A program made the position numbers and the translations under genes. 27,255 bases of DNA, from assembly GCA_016716625.1 (NCBI GenBank), contig JADJVJ010000002.1, forward strand, positions 1 through 27,255, given 5' to 3'. The notes beneath the pieces were generated by a model that was not told the DNA's origin, did not search any database, and saw only the letters and a list, made by a program, of their open reading frames with translations. The DNA is from Nostocoides sp. (lineage in GTDB: Bacteria; Actinomycetota; Actinomycetes; Actinomycetales; Dermatophilaceae). Position 1 is the first letter of the stretch. The number at the start of each line of letters is the position of its first letter. Positions 8,523 through 15,530 of the stretch are shown piece by piece.

Positions 8523-8566
8523 CCCCCCGGGGGCAGGCTCTAGGGCCTGCCTGCCGGGGGCCTTTT
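8523..8566 (+). terminator. Rho-independent terminator after the 109-aa ORF
   Basis: An outer stem CCCCCGG/CCGGGGG and inner stem GGCAGGC/GCCTGCC form a long, nearly perfect hairpin followed by CCTTTT. Confidence 0.85.
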
Positions 8567-8596
8567 AGCGTGTGTGAGCACGAACTGTGGGTGCGT

Positions 8597-8644
8597 GTGA
8601 CCAAGGTCACGCCCTCACAGCGCATAATGTGGACTGAATGTGGA
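8597..8644 (+). promoter_or_regulatory. Candidate promoter/operator of the HTH operon
   Basis: GTGACC-AA-GGTCAC (8597-8610) is a perfect palindrome, overlapped by a possible -35 (TGACCA) and followed by CATAAT (8623-8628), a good -10, at a rather long spacing. AATGTGGA occurs twice, at 8626 and 8637, exactly 11 bp apart, i.e. one helical turn. The arrangement suits a repressor or excisionase site controlling the operon that starts at 8793. A second possible promoter is TTGGAC (8649) with 17-bp spacing to TTAGTG. Confidence 0.4.
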
Positions 8645-8719
8645 TAACTTGGACGATTCCAAAGCCTTTTATTAGTGAGGGGGTAAGTGCCCTTCACCCA
8701 AGGCCATCCCCCCATACGA

Positions 8720-8745
8720 GGGCCCACCGATTCGGTGGGCCCTTT
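8720..8745 (+). terminator. Hairpin with T-rich tail in the HTH operon leader
   Basis: GGGCCCACCG (8720-8729) pairs with CGGTGGGCCC (8733-8742) around ATT, followed by TTT. Since the likely promoters lie upstream and the HTH gene starts at 8793, it may be an attenuator in the leader rather than the end of a gene. Confidence 0.7.
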
Positions 8746-8792
8746 CCCATGCCCGCGTTTACACGCGCTTCACCTAGAAAGGCAGCACCCCA

Positions 8793-8978
8793 ATGAACCC
8801 AACTCTCAGCACTGCGGACCTCGCGGCTCGCTGGCACAAGACCCCCGAGAGCTTGGCCAACGACCGCTGCGCCGGTCGTGGCCCGCGCTATGTCAAGCTT
8901 GGCGCTCGGGTCCTGTACCGACTGGCCGACATCGAAGCATACGAGGCGGAACGCATTGTCGAGCCGGTCGGGGCCTGA
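8793..8978 (+). CDS. Excisionase-like HTH DNA-binding protein
   Basis: A 61-residue protein of the HTH_17/AlpA-excisionase class, which in integrative elements bends DNA for excision or regulates transcription. It shows STADLAARWHKTPESLANDR (HTH) followed by GPRYVKLGARVLYRLADIEA, the winged part typical of these proteins (usually G..ppy.k.g..vrY...dl..W). The start follows AGAAAGG (8776-8782) by about 10 bases. The next gene starts one base after the stop, so it opens a three-gene operon with the 104-aa and 244-aa proteins. It is the best excisionase candidate for the integrase at 12621, but could equally be the operon's repressor. Confidence 0.85.
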   Translation: MNPTLSTADLAARWHKTPESLANDRCAGRGPRYVKLGARVLYRLADIEAYEAERIVEPVGA

Positions 8979-8979
8979 C

Positions 8980-9294
8980 GTGGGCAGCACCCTGACTCGA
9001 TCTGAGAGCCCTGCCGAGGCCCGCAACTTCACCAGCTACGTTCGGCAGGCGACCCGCGAGGGCTTATGTCCTGAGCGCTGCGCCCCACAGGCGGCCTATG
9101 GCCGTCAACATGGGTGGCGCCAGGTCCACCAGCCCTGTGATAGCTGCCTGGACCTGGCCCGCGTGCTCTACCCGCGATGGGTCACAGGAAGCCCGGAAAT
9201 GTCCGGGACAAGAGTCAGCCCTCTCCCAGTACCCGGGAATGCTGTCCCGGGAGTCAGCGGGGCTGCACGGGGCCTTAACGGGGCTGCTGCGTGA
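8980..9294 (+). CDS. Small cysteine-rich protein, possible zinc ribbon
   Basis: Not recognised as a named family. The 104-residue product starts at the GTG one base after the HTH stop. Cys30-x3-Cys34 (LCPERC) and Cys53-x2-Cys56 (CDSC), 18 residues apart, could form a treble-clef or zinc-ribbon site. The first 75 residues look like a folded domain; the C-terminal 30 residues are Gly/Pro/Val-rich and probably disordered. Its stop overlaps the next start as GTGA, so its translation is coupled to the 244-aa protein. A DNA- or RNA-binding partner of that protein is plausible, but is inference. Confidence 0.7.
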   Translation: MGSTLTRSESPAEARNFTSYVRQATREGLCPERCAPQAAYGRQHGWRQVHQPCDSCLDLARVLYPRWVTGSPEMSGTRVSPLPVPGNAVPGVSGAARGLNGAAA

Positions 9295-10025
9295 GCGCGC
9301 CCCGGCGCAACCTGACGCTGCACGGGGTAAACCTTGACGAGTTGACTTGGGCGAGCCCCTGGCTGGCGCCAGTGCCGCTGCCCGATCCGGTCAAGCCGGG
9401 GCCGTGTGCGGCCAATGGGTGCGCGCGGCTGACTGCCGCACCGCACCAGCTTGGGTGGTGCCGACCGCACCGCGTGGCTAGTTCCGTGAACGGAACGACG
9501 AGTGTCCTGCACGTCGTGGACTGGGGATCTCCAGCGCAAGGCAGTGGCGTGACCGCCCACCCCGATGGCGAAACGATCACGGTCGTGATCCTTCCCCGAT
9601 GGCTGCGGCGCAGGGTCCCCGTCGACCAGTGGCTCAATGAGGTTCGCGGCGCTCAGGCGCTACGGCCGGAGACGGTCAGGTTTGCCGCGACCCTGGCCGG
9701 TTCTGGCTTTCGCGCGGACGGGCAGCAGTATCGGCCGCGGGCCCTGTCGCTACTGAGCCAGGACGCTGGCATTTCGGTCGCTTCCGTGAAGCGGCACCTG
9801 CGAATCTTGCGCCAACGCCAGTTTCTGACCATGCCGCACCGGATGGTCCTCTCGGCAGGTAAGCGCGGCACTCCTTTGCACGCGCTCACGCTGCCAGTGA
9901 CCGCCCCGGCATCCGTGGGGCCGTGGCTCGACGCGATGGCGAAACAGTTTCCCGCCGATGACTTTGGGCCCCGGCCAGCATGGGGGGCGCGCCTGACGGC
10001 GCCCCCCTCGTGGGCGACAAAGTGA
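9291..10025 (+). CDS. HTH protein with N-terminal CCCH motif, possible replication initiator or regulator
   Basis: A 244-residue protein starting at the GTG overlapping the previous stop. Cys39-x4-Cys44-x12-Cys57-x2-His60 is a small zinc motif of a type seen at the ends of many actinophage DNA-binding and HNH proteins; no HNH nuclease residues follow. Residues about 148-178, RALSLLSQDAGISVASVKRH, form a clear winged-helix HTH resembling those in replication initiators and GntR-like regulators. In between, DGETITVVILPRWLRRRVPV may form a beta-hairpin. The gene precedes a 400-bp region of repeats and hairpins, the common place of an origin next to a rep gene. Initiator is my preferred guess, regulator the alternative. 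Confidence 0.7.
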   Translation: MSAPRRNLTLHGVNLDELTWASPWLAPVPLPDPVKPGPCAANGCARLTAAPHQLGWCRPHRVASSVNGTTSVLHVVDWGSPAQGSGVTAHPDGETITVVILPRWLRRRVPVDQWLNEVRGAQALRPETVRFAATLAGSGFRADGQQYRPRALSLLSQDAGISVASVKRHLRILRQRQFLTMPHRMVLSAGKRGTPLHALTLPVTAPASVGPWLDAMAKQFPADDFGPRPAWGARLTAPPSWATK

Positions 10026-10150
10026 GCCATACTACCTAGCTCTCCATAGGTCTAAGGGCTGGGCAGCGCACGAGCGCGGCCCCCCTCCGGGGCCAGCGCG
10101 AGGCGCGCGGTTCTGTCCCTTGGTTGCACCGGCGTTGAAAAGCATCGACG

Positions 10151-10412
10151 GGAAGCCAGAAGATCCCTAGGCGAGCGCCAGCGAGCCTAGGGACCTAGGG
10201 ACCTAGGTGCTGGCCCCCTTTCAGGGGGGCCAGCCTACGGACAGTCAGCGGCAAGCCAGAAGATCCCTAGGCGACGCCAGCGAGCCTGGGATCTTAGGCC
10301 GCTAAGCCGAAAGCACCAAAGGGGTGCCGCCGCCGAAGGCGGCACCCATCAAGCCCCATGCGCACAAGGCGCTTAGGGGCCGTTTCAATGACCGGGGCCG
10401 ACAGGCCCCGGT
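10151..10412. repeat. Repeat and hairpin array, possible origin
   Basis: A 408-bp gene-free stretch (10026-10433). AAGCCAGAAGATCCCTAGGC at 10153 recurs at 10253, exactly 100 bp on. In the first copy TCCCTAGGC then pairs perfectly with GCCTAGGGA (10164-10172 with 10184-10192), and CCTAGGGA is repeated in tandem after it. In the second, GATCCC-AGGC pairs with GCCTGGGATC with one bulge. Between lies a 10-bp hairpin (10209-10218 with 10225-10234). Two more perfect hairpins follow: GGGTGCCGCC/GGCGGCACCC (10322-10347) and ACCGGGGCC/GGCCCCGGT (10391-10412). Iteron-like repeats with hairpins suggest an origin of replication or transfer, or stacked terminators; none is proven. Confidence 0.6.
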
Positions 10413-10433
10413 CCCACAGGAGGAGGAACACCT

Positions 10434-11483
10434 ATGGCCGAGACCAAGGCCACCAAGGCCAGCCCAAAGGCTGGCACCATCGCTGCACACCTTCAGCGCG
10501 AATCCATCGCCGTTGCTGAGTCGGTTGCCGCTGCCGAGGCGGCGCGGGCCCATGGCGAGCGCGTGGACGCGCTCACCGAATCCCTGTCCGAGGCCGAGGC
10601 CGCCGTTTCCGAGATTCGCAGGGCATGGTCTGCCGGTGATGACACGTTCACCGCCGCCGACCTGACGACTCGGACCGCCGAAGTCGAGCGGCTGGCCGCG
10701 TTGCTCAACGGCGCCGAGCGGGCCAAGGCCCAATCTGAGCGTGCCGTCCTCGGCGATGATCTGCGGCTGGGCCACGCTCTCGCGGCCGTGTGCGCTGAAC
10801 TCACTCCCGCGCCCATCGTCGTCACTCCGATCCCGCCCCTGACTCTCGATGATGCCGAGCCCGCCGTGTACGTCGTCCCCGGCCCTGCGGCGTGGGTCGG
10901 TGGCGGGGTTCTGGCTGGCCGCGTCGAACTGCACGTCGCGCTCGATTACCGTTGGCGCCCGCTCGCGTCGGCCGATGTTGAGCGTGCCTTTACGCGAGCG
11001 GATATGTCCGCCAAAGCGCACGTCGTCGGCGCATCCTTCCGCCGTGGCACCACCGAGTGGCACCGCCTGGCCGTGCAAATCCTGTCCACGCACGAGTCAA
11101 TCCCAGCCCTGCCAGGCGAACCGAACGCCGCCATCGCCAAGGCAGTCGGCGGGGCATTCGTCGCCGAGGCTGGGCGGCGCGTACTCCCACAGCCGCGGTT
11201 GGCCGTGGTCAACGCCAGTGTGGCCCGCACCGAGGTCACCGAGCGCGACGGTGAAAAGCACCGCTCAACCCTGTACACCATCGGCGTGCGGTCCTACGAG
11301 GACGCACGCCGGGCGCTGGAACTCGCGGCCGAGTCGGCGGTTGGCCTCTTCGTGCCCGATTCCGGTGTCATCGAAACGATTGAGCGGACGGTCGAGGACA
11401 TCGTTCACGACCCGTCCGCAAACTCGACACTGACAACGTGGCAGTACTCCATCCGGGTGGCCTCGCGGGTACGCGAGCAGTAG
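10434..11483 (+). CDS. Unknown 349-aa element protein with N-terminal coiled coil
   Basis: I do not recognise this protein, the element's second largest. The ATG at 10434 follows a very strong ribosome-binding site (AGGAGGAGG at 10419-10427), implying high expression. The N-terminus is Lys/Ala-rich (ETKATKASPKAGTIAAHLQR). About residues 18-110 are Ala/Glu-rich with heptad-like spacing, predicting long coiled-coil helices (RVDALTESLSEAEAAVSEIR). The remaining 230 residues look mixed alpha/beta, with VELHVALDYRWRPLASADVE, STLYTIGVRSYEDARRALEL and a final LTTWQYSIRVASRVREQ. No Walker, HUH, relaxase, nuclease or membrane motif is seen. A structural or nucleoprotein role fits the strong signal and coiled coil, but there is no family evidence. 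Confidence 0.7.
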   Translation: MAETKATKASPKAGTIAAHLQRESIAVAESVAAAEAARAHGERVDALTESLSEAEAAVSEIRRAWSAGDDTFTAADLTTRTAEVERLAALLNGAERAKAQSERAVLGDDLRLGHALAAVCAELTPAPIVVTPIPPLTLDDAEPAVYVVPGPAAWVGGGVLAGRVELHVALDYRWRPLASADVERAFTRADMSAKAHVVGASFRRGTTEWHRLAVQILSTHESIPALPGEPNAAIAKAVGGAFVAEAGRRVLPQPRLAVVNASVARTEVTERDGEKHRSTLYTIGVRSYEDARRALELAAESAVGLFVPDSGVIETIERTVEDIVHDPSANSTLTTWQYSIRVASRVREQ

Positions 11484-11486
11484 CCC

Positions 11487-11700
11487 TACCCCGTGGGGTA
11501 ATGGCCGGGAGTAACCGGGCCAATAACGGGCCCACAGCCACACCTCATAAGCCCGAGCCAGCTCGGCCCTGCGGTCACTCACGGGGCCTCGTAGCACGGC
11601 TCGATGAGGGCAGGCGTATCGCTACCTCCCGGTACGCCTGCCCGCCCCCCTGAGGGCGGCTAAGCCCTCATGCGCCGTTCTAGGGTGCCCTTAGGCACCC
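11487..11700. other. Second hairpin cluster after the 349-aa gene
   Basis: The stretch 11484-11951 holds no convincing gene before 11952. Perfect inverted repeats: TACCCC/GGGGTA (11487-11500), GGGCAGGCGTA/TACGCCTGCCC (11608-11618 with 11633-11643), TGAGGGC/GCCCTCA (11651-11670) and GGGTGCC/GGCACCC (11683-11700). None carries a strong T-run. The rest, 11701-11951, is GC-rich and Arg-coding in its open frame; I see nothing clear in it. Confidence 0.5.
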
Positions 11701-11951
11701 GTAGGGGGCCCTGCATGGCTGGCCTGCGATGAGACTGGCCGCCCCCGGGGTGGGCTGGGATGGCTAATTGGGCCTTTATGGGTCGTGGACCGGGAAACCT
11801 GCGCGCGAACTTAGCGGCTAAGACCCTCCGGTCCCTGCGCCTGCGCCTAGGGGGTCACCCCCCCGCCCGGGGGCACGGCGAGCGCGCCGAAGCACAGCGA
11901 CCCCGGCACGGCGCGCGCCAGGACCGCCACCGGCGCGCAAGACTTAGCGGC

Positions 11952-12542
11952 ATGCCTTGGCTCTGTGCGCTGACCTCCGAGACAGGGGTGAGGGCGGCCG
12001 GGGTGCTTTGGGCGGTCGCGGCCACTCTCCTCGCGAGCCGCACAGTCACGAGTTGGGCTGGCTGGCAACTGCGGAAGTTGGTTTGGTGGCGGAAGTCAAG
12101 CCACGCGGTCTCGGGCACGACGCGCTCTACTACCACTGTGAGGATGAGGTTTGGTGTCGACGTCCAGCCGGTAGGCGCCAGCCCGGACTCCCTAGTGCGC
12201 TTGCGGGAAGACCTCGCACGATTGCGGGAGCAACTAGGTGCGGAGGTACGCGCAATGCGCGGCGACATAGTTGCCACGGAGCAGGCCCTCCGTGAGCAGA
12301 TCACAACGGCCGAGACTCGGATCATTGAACTATCCGAGCGCTTAGCAACCCGTGAGCGCGAGGATGCCAAGTGGGATGGCAAGGCCATCCCACTCCTGGG
12401 CTACTCGGTGATCGTGAGTTCGGCCCCGGATTGGATAGCGAACCTGCACCGATCCGTGGTGGCGGCCCTTATGGTCGCGCCTATCGGCTACCTGTGGTGG
12501 TGGTGGGACCGGCACAGGTCCGATGCGCAACAACGCCCATGA
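11952..12542 (+). CDS. Unknown membrane protein: TM, coiled coil, TM
   Basis: Not recognised. From the ATG at 11952 the product has 196 residues. A first hydrophobic helix is at about 13-34 (VRAAGVLWAVAATLLASRTV), followed by a basic stretch. A long charged coiled coil spans about 75-125 (SLVRLREDLARLREQLGAEV and ALREQITTAETRIIELSERL). A second membrane helix is at about 168-185, ending in four tryptophans (GYLWWWWDRHR). The in-frame ATG at 11760 would add an Arg-rich extension without a ribosome-binding site and is less likely; a GTG at 11988 is a third option. Topology resembles membrane-anchored coiled-coil proteins such as superinfection-exclusion or phage accessory proteins, but no function is assigned. 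It directly precedes the integrase. Confidence 0.6.
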   Translation: MPWLCALTSETGVRAAGVLWAVAATLLASRTVTSWAGWQLRKLVWWRKSSHAVSGTTRSTTTVRMRFGVDVQPVGASPDSLVRLREDLARLREQLGAEVRAMRGDIVATEQALREQITTAETRIIELSERLATREREDAKWDGKAIPLLGYSVIVSSAPDWIANLHRSVVAALMVAPIGYLWWWWDRHRSDAQQRP

Positions 12543-12620
12543 CTCGCTCTGAGGTCAGATCGGCATTCCGTCCCACCAAAACCCGCATATGTTGACCCCA
12601 TAATGAGGTAGGGTTTCAGC

Positions 12621-13811
12621 ATGGCGAGACCACGAACAGCGGTTGGCACGGCGGGCACGATGGCAGTTGTTGGGCAGGTGTACCGCGACGGGAGTTGGGT
12701 GACTGTCGAACGTGGGCAGAAGGCTGAGCGCTACCGAGCGCGGACGAAGTTCCGCGACTCGGACGGGATCCTCCGAGAGGTCGAGAGGTTCGCGCCAACC
12801 AAAGGCAAGGCGGAGACCCGGCTAAAGGCGGCCCTGGCAGAGCGAGTCGCGCCTACACGGGGCGCACTCCTGCGCCCCGACATGTCCATTGTCGACGCCT
12901 CGGCTATCTGGCTTGCTCAGGTTGAGCGGAACCCCGACCTGGCCGACTCCACCCGAAGGCAGTACGCCGCCGCCCTAGAGCGATACGTGAAGGGCTCGAC
13001 CGTTGCCGGGCTGTCTCTGCGCGAACTCAACCGAGTGCCCGTACTGCGCGGTTACCTGCAAAGCATTGCGGATACGAAGGGTCCGGGTGCCAGCAAGACG
13101 GCGCGCTCGGTGCTGTCGTCAATCCTCACGCTCGCAGTCCGGGACGGGGTGCTACCGCACAACGCCATGCGGGACGTTGGTGCCGTGGGCGCCCACCGGG
13201 GCGCCACGGCAACAGGGCGGCGAACGCGGGACACGTCCCGGGCACTCACGCCAGAGGAGCGCGCCAGGTTCCTGGACATATCCCGAACGCACGAGAGGGC
13301 GCAGGCCCTGGACGTCTCCGACATCGCCCTATTCATGGCAGGCACAGGATGCCGGATCTCCGAGGCACTGGCGCAACTGTGGGAAGACGTGGACCTGGAC
13401 GCCGAGGAGGTCACCATTCGCGGGACGAAGACGGCCCACTCGGTGCGCACCCTGGCGCTGCCGGGGTGGCTGGCGGATGAGCTGCGGAGGCGCGCCGAGG
13501 GGCGCGCCCGGTCCGGTCTCGTCTTCCCCTCACCTGGGCAGCCCGAGCGGGGCGCCTCGTACGTGCCAGACCCGACGATCCCGCGAGACCGGCGCAACGT
13601 GGCGCGGGTCATGCGGGTGATGTTCGACGCGGCTGGCCTCCCGTGGGCGACGCCCCACAGCTTGCGGCGCACTGTCGCTACGATGATCGACGCGGCTGGC
13701 CTACCCGTGGCCCTCGCCGCCGACGTGCTGGGGCATGCCGATGCCAGCATGACGGCCCGGGTCTACTTGGGTAGGGGTGGCTCGACCCGGGCAGCCGCGA
13801 AGTCCCTGTGA
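12621..13811 (+). CDS. int: Site-specific tyrosine recombinase (integrase)
   Basis: Catalyses integration and excision at the tRNA-Lys site. The 396-residue protein has an arm-binding-like N-terminus, a core-binding SAM-like domain (about 92-195, SIVDASAIWLAQVERNPDLA to AVRDGVLPHNAM) and a catalytic domain. Catalytic residues: Arg in GCRISEAL (about 244), Lys in TIRGTKTAHS (about 272), HSLRRT (His about 345, Arg about 348), His in LGHADASM (about 371) and the nucleophile Tyr in ARVYLGRG (about 382). All are present and the frame is unbroken, so the enzyme looks functional. The start has TAGGGT six bases upstream (possible leaderless start) and a weak GAGG. The gene ends 83 bp before the right att repeat. 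Confidence 0.95.
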   Translation: MARPRTAVGTAGTMAVVGQVYRDGSWVTVERGQKAERYRARTKFRDSDGILREVERFAPTKGKAETRLKAALAERVAPTRGALLRPDMSIVDASAIWLAQVERNPDLADSTRRQYAAALERYVKGSTVAGLSLRELNRVPVLRGYLQSIADTKGPGASKTARSVLSSILTLAVRDGVLPHNAMRDVGAVGAHRGATATGRRTRDTSRALTPEERARFLDISRTHERAQALDVSDIALFMAGTGCRISEALAQLWEDVDLDAEEVTIRGTKTAHSVRTLALPGWLADELRRRAEGRARSGLVFPSPGQPERGASYVPDPTIPRDRRNVARVMRVMFDAAGLPWATPHSLRRTVATMIDAAGLPVALAADVLGHADASMTARVYLGRGGSTRAAAKSL

Positions 13812-13817
13812 GCATGC

Positions 13818-13841
13818 CAATCCGGGGGGTAAGTGGGGGAT
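13818..13841 (+). repeat. Right copy of the 24-bp end repeat
   Basis: 22 of 24 bases match 8119-8142 in the same orientation. Here it lies within an inverted repeat CCAATCC (13817-13823) / GGATTGG (13838-13844). A further perfect inverted repeat, GACCTGCGA (13846-13854) and TCGCAGGTC (13876-13884), separates it from the att core. This is a likely cluster of recombinase-accessory sites or the integrase gene's 3' structure. Confidence 0.5.
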
Positions 13842-13894
13842 TGGCGACCTGCGACGAGGACCTGTTTCGGTATTTTCGCAGGTCAGAGCCTGTT

Positions 13895-13971
<77 letters not shown>

Positions 13972-14018
13972 GCGGGGAGAGACATTATCAGCAGCGGCGC
14001 TGGCCCGCGAAATCCGGG

Positions 14019-14642
14019 TCAGCGGCGTGGGGGGCCTGCGACGGGTGAGCCGAGCAACCCCAGCAGGGTCAGCCCGAGCACACTGGCGATGAGGGCGTAC
14101 TCGAGGTGCGCAGGCCGGCCGGAGGCAGGTTCGGTGCTCGGGGCGCTCGATGCCGTCGGCGTGGGCGTGGCCGATGGGTGGGGGTGGGCGTCGGTCTCGG
14201 GCTCGCCGTGACGGTCGGGCTCGGGCTCGGGGTGGCCTTGACGGTGAACGAGATGGTGCCGCTGATCGGGTGCCCGTCAGCGCTCACCACGCGGTATGCC
14301 GCCCGGTAGGTACCAGCCGTGAGCTCGGGCAGCTTCTGGGTCACCGTGGCACCGTCCGCGGTAGGCGGGGGCAGGGTGAGTGCCCCGGCGGGACCGGTGA
14401 GCGCGACCTGGAGGAAGTTCGGCTGCACCTTCTCGTTGAAAACGAGCTCAATCACCGGCGGGGTCGAGACAAGGGCGGCGCCGTCGGCCCGGGGTCGAGG
14501 AGACCAGGGCCGAGTGAGCCGAGGCGCTTTCTCCAGCGAACCTGGCGAACCCGGCGAACCCGGCGAACCCGGCCAGGACTGCGAGCACGCTCAGGGCACC
14601 AACACTGACGACACGGAGGAAACCACGAGTCACACCCGCCAT
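14019..14642 (-). CDS. CopC-domain copper-resistance-like protein (frameshifted)
   Basis: Exported, membrane-anchored protein with a CopC domain, a beta-sandwich that binds copper in homologues. From the ATG at 14642 it starts MAGVTRGFLRVVSVGALSVL, a signal peptide whose core contains a FAG repeat and ends ASAHSALVSSTP; the His right after cleavage is the usual Cu(II) ligand. After a frameshift near 14505 come IELVFNEKVQPNFLQVALTG, YRAAYRVVSADGHPISGTIS (with a second His) and FTVKA, the CopC core. A Pro/Thr/Ser/Arg linker follows. A frameshift near 14130 gives the C-terminal membrane helix (LEYALIASVLGLTLLGLLGS) and the TGA at 14019-14021. It may act in copper handling; no copper pump is nearby. 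Confidence 0.88.
14537..14572. repeat. Four 9-bp tandem repeats in the CopC signal peptide
   Basis: CGAACCTGG followed by three CGAACCCGG units. On the minus strand they encode repeated Phe-Ala-Gly in the hydrophobic core of the signal peptide. Unit length is a multiple of 3, so copy changes would lengthen or shorten the core without breaking the frame. Confidence 0.85.
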
Positions 14643-14730
14643 CCTCGCACGAGCCCCCGCCCCCGTCCCCGCCCCCGTCCCGGGCACGGAATGGGCCCCG
14701 TCGCAGCGGACTGCGGCGGGGCCGATTCGG

Positions 14731-14807
14731 TGGGGTGAGCGACGGGGCTCGAACCCGCGACATCCTGGACCACAACCAGGTGCTCTACCAGCTGAGCTAC
14801 GCCCACC
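14731..14807 (-). tRNA. tRNA-His (anticodon GTG)
   Basis: Minus strand: G-1 at 14807 precedes acceptor GTGGGCG, which pairs with CGCTCAC; discriminator C at 14734 pairs with G-1, the tRNA-His identity element. Anticodon stem CCTGG/CCAGG encloses TTGTGGT (GTG). CCA is encoded at 14731-14733. Confidence 0.95.
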
Positions 14808-14875
14808 ATGGTGACCACACGACATACCGGGAAGCCGGGGACCGGGTGGACAACGGCGACCATCGTACCCGCATC

Positions 14876-15530
14876 TCAGGGGTGCTCCGGACCATCCGTT
14901 CGCGCGAGGACGACCTCGAGCGGGTCGTCTGATCCATGAGGACGGTGACGATGGAATCGCCCGTGGTCATCGCGTGCCGGGACCATTCGAGGGTGACGCC
15001 CGCGTTGGCGAACCGCTGCGGCGCGTCCTCGCCGAGGTACGCCGTGCCGCCGGTACCCGAGAGGTAGGCGTCACCCCCGACGGCCCGGACGACCTCGATG
15101 AGCCGCTCGATGCCGGCGCCGACCGGGGATGGGTGCGCAGCAGAGGCGTGGTGATGCCGAGCAGGTCGCGGATCACCTCGATGAGCGCCGTGTTGACCTC
15201 GACCAGGCTTGCCCCCGAGGCGCCCTCGATCCGTTCGAGGAGCTCGGTCCCACGGGTCCGGAAGTGGCGAGCCCCGGTGTACCGGCCGCGGATCGCGTCG
15301 ATGAGCCTCCCCTGCCACCCGGGCTGGACCTGCACCTGGGTGATCGGGACGAGTGCGGGTTTGCCGACGAGCTGGTGCGAGACCCAGGTGCCGCGCATCC
15401 GGACCCGGCGCTGGTACCCGTGCTTCTGGAACTGGTCATGCACGGCGAGGACGAAGGCGTCGCTCGTGGCCATCTTGAACCAGAACCCGGAATAGGGGAG
15501 CAGGTCCGGCTGGTGGATCGCGACCCTCAT
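14876..15530 (-). CDS. WbqC-like family protein (frameshifted)
   Basis: Member of the WbqC family, found in O-antigen and other glycan gene clusters; biochemical role poorly known. Starts MRVAIHQPDLLPYSGFWFKM, whose HQPxxLPwxG-type N-terminus is the family signature, then VLAVHDQFQKHGYQRRVRMR, LVPITQVQVQP and EVIRDLLGITTPLL. A frameshift near 15130 leads to IERLIEVVRAVGGDAYLSGT and GGTAYLGEDAPQRFANAGVT, again family blocks (a YLSGxxGxxYL motif). A further frame change near 14935 gives a plausible end DPLEVVLARTDGPEHP with stop at 14876-14878; without it the frame would run into the tRNA-His. The start overlaps the deacetylase stop as ATGA, so it is the last gene of the orn operon. Confidence 0.82.

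Noticed and set aside
10153..10290. Two similar repeats 100 bp apart, considered as a CRISPR remnant
   Set aside because: Only two copies, each with an internal palindrome and no spacer series or cas gene; iteron-like repeats fit better.
10302..11093. Minus-strand open frame of 263 codons opposite the 349-aa gene
   Set aside because: No ribosome-binding site, low-complexity composition, and the plus-strand gene has a very strong start signal and codon-like bias.
11760..11951. N-terminal extension of the TM/coiled-coil protein from the ATG at 11760
   Set aside because: The extension is Arg-rich, lacks a ribosome-binding site and resembles non-coding GC-rich sequence; the ATG at 11952 starts just before the membrane helix.
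13858..13884. Inverted repeat after the integrase as a terminator
   Set aside because: The loop is 21 bases and no T-run follows the stem, so it is noted only as part of the right-end site cluster.
14657..14685. C-rich low-complexity stretch near the CopC start
   Set aside because: Simple-sequence run between genes with no pairing partner or periodic unit strong enough to call a feature.
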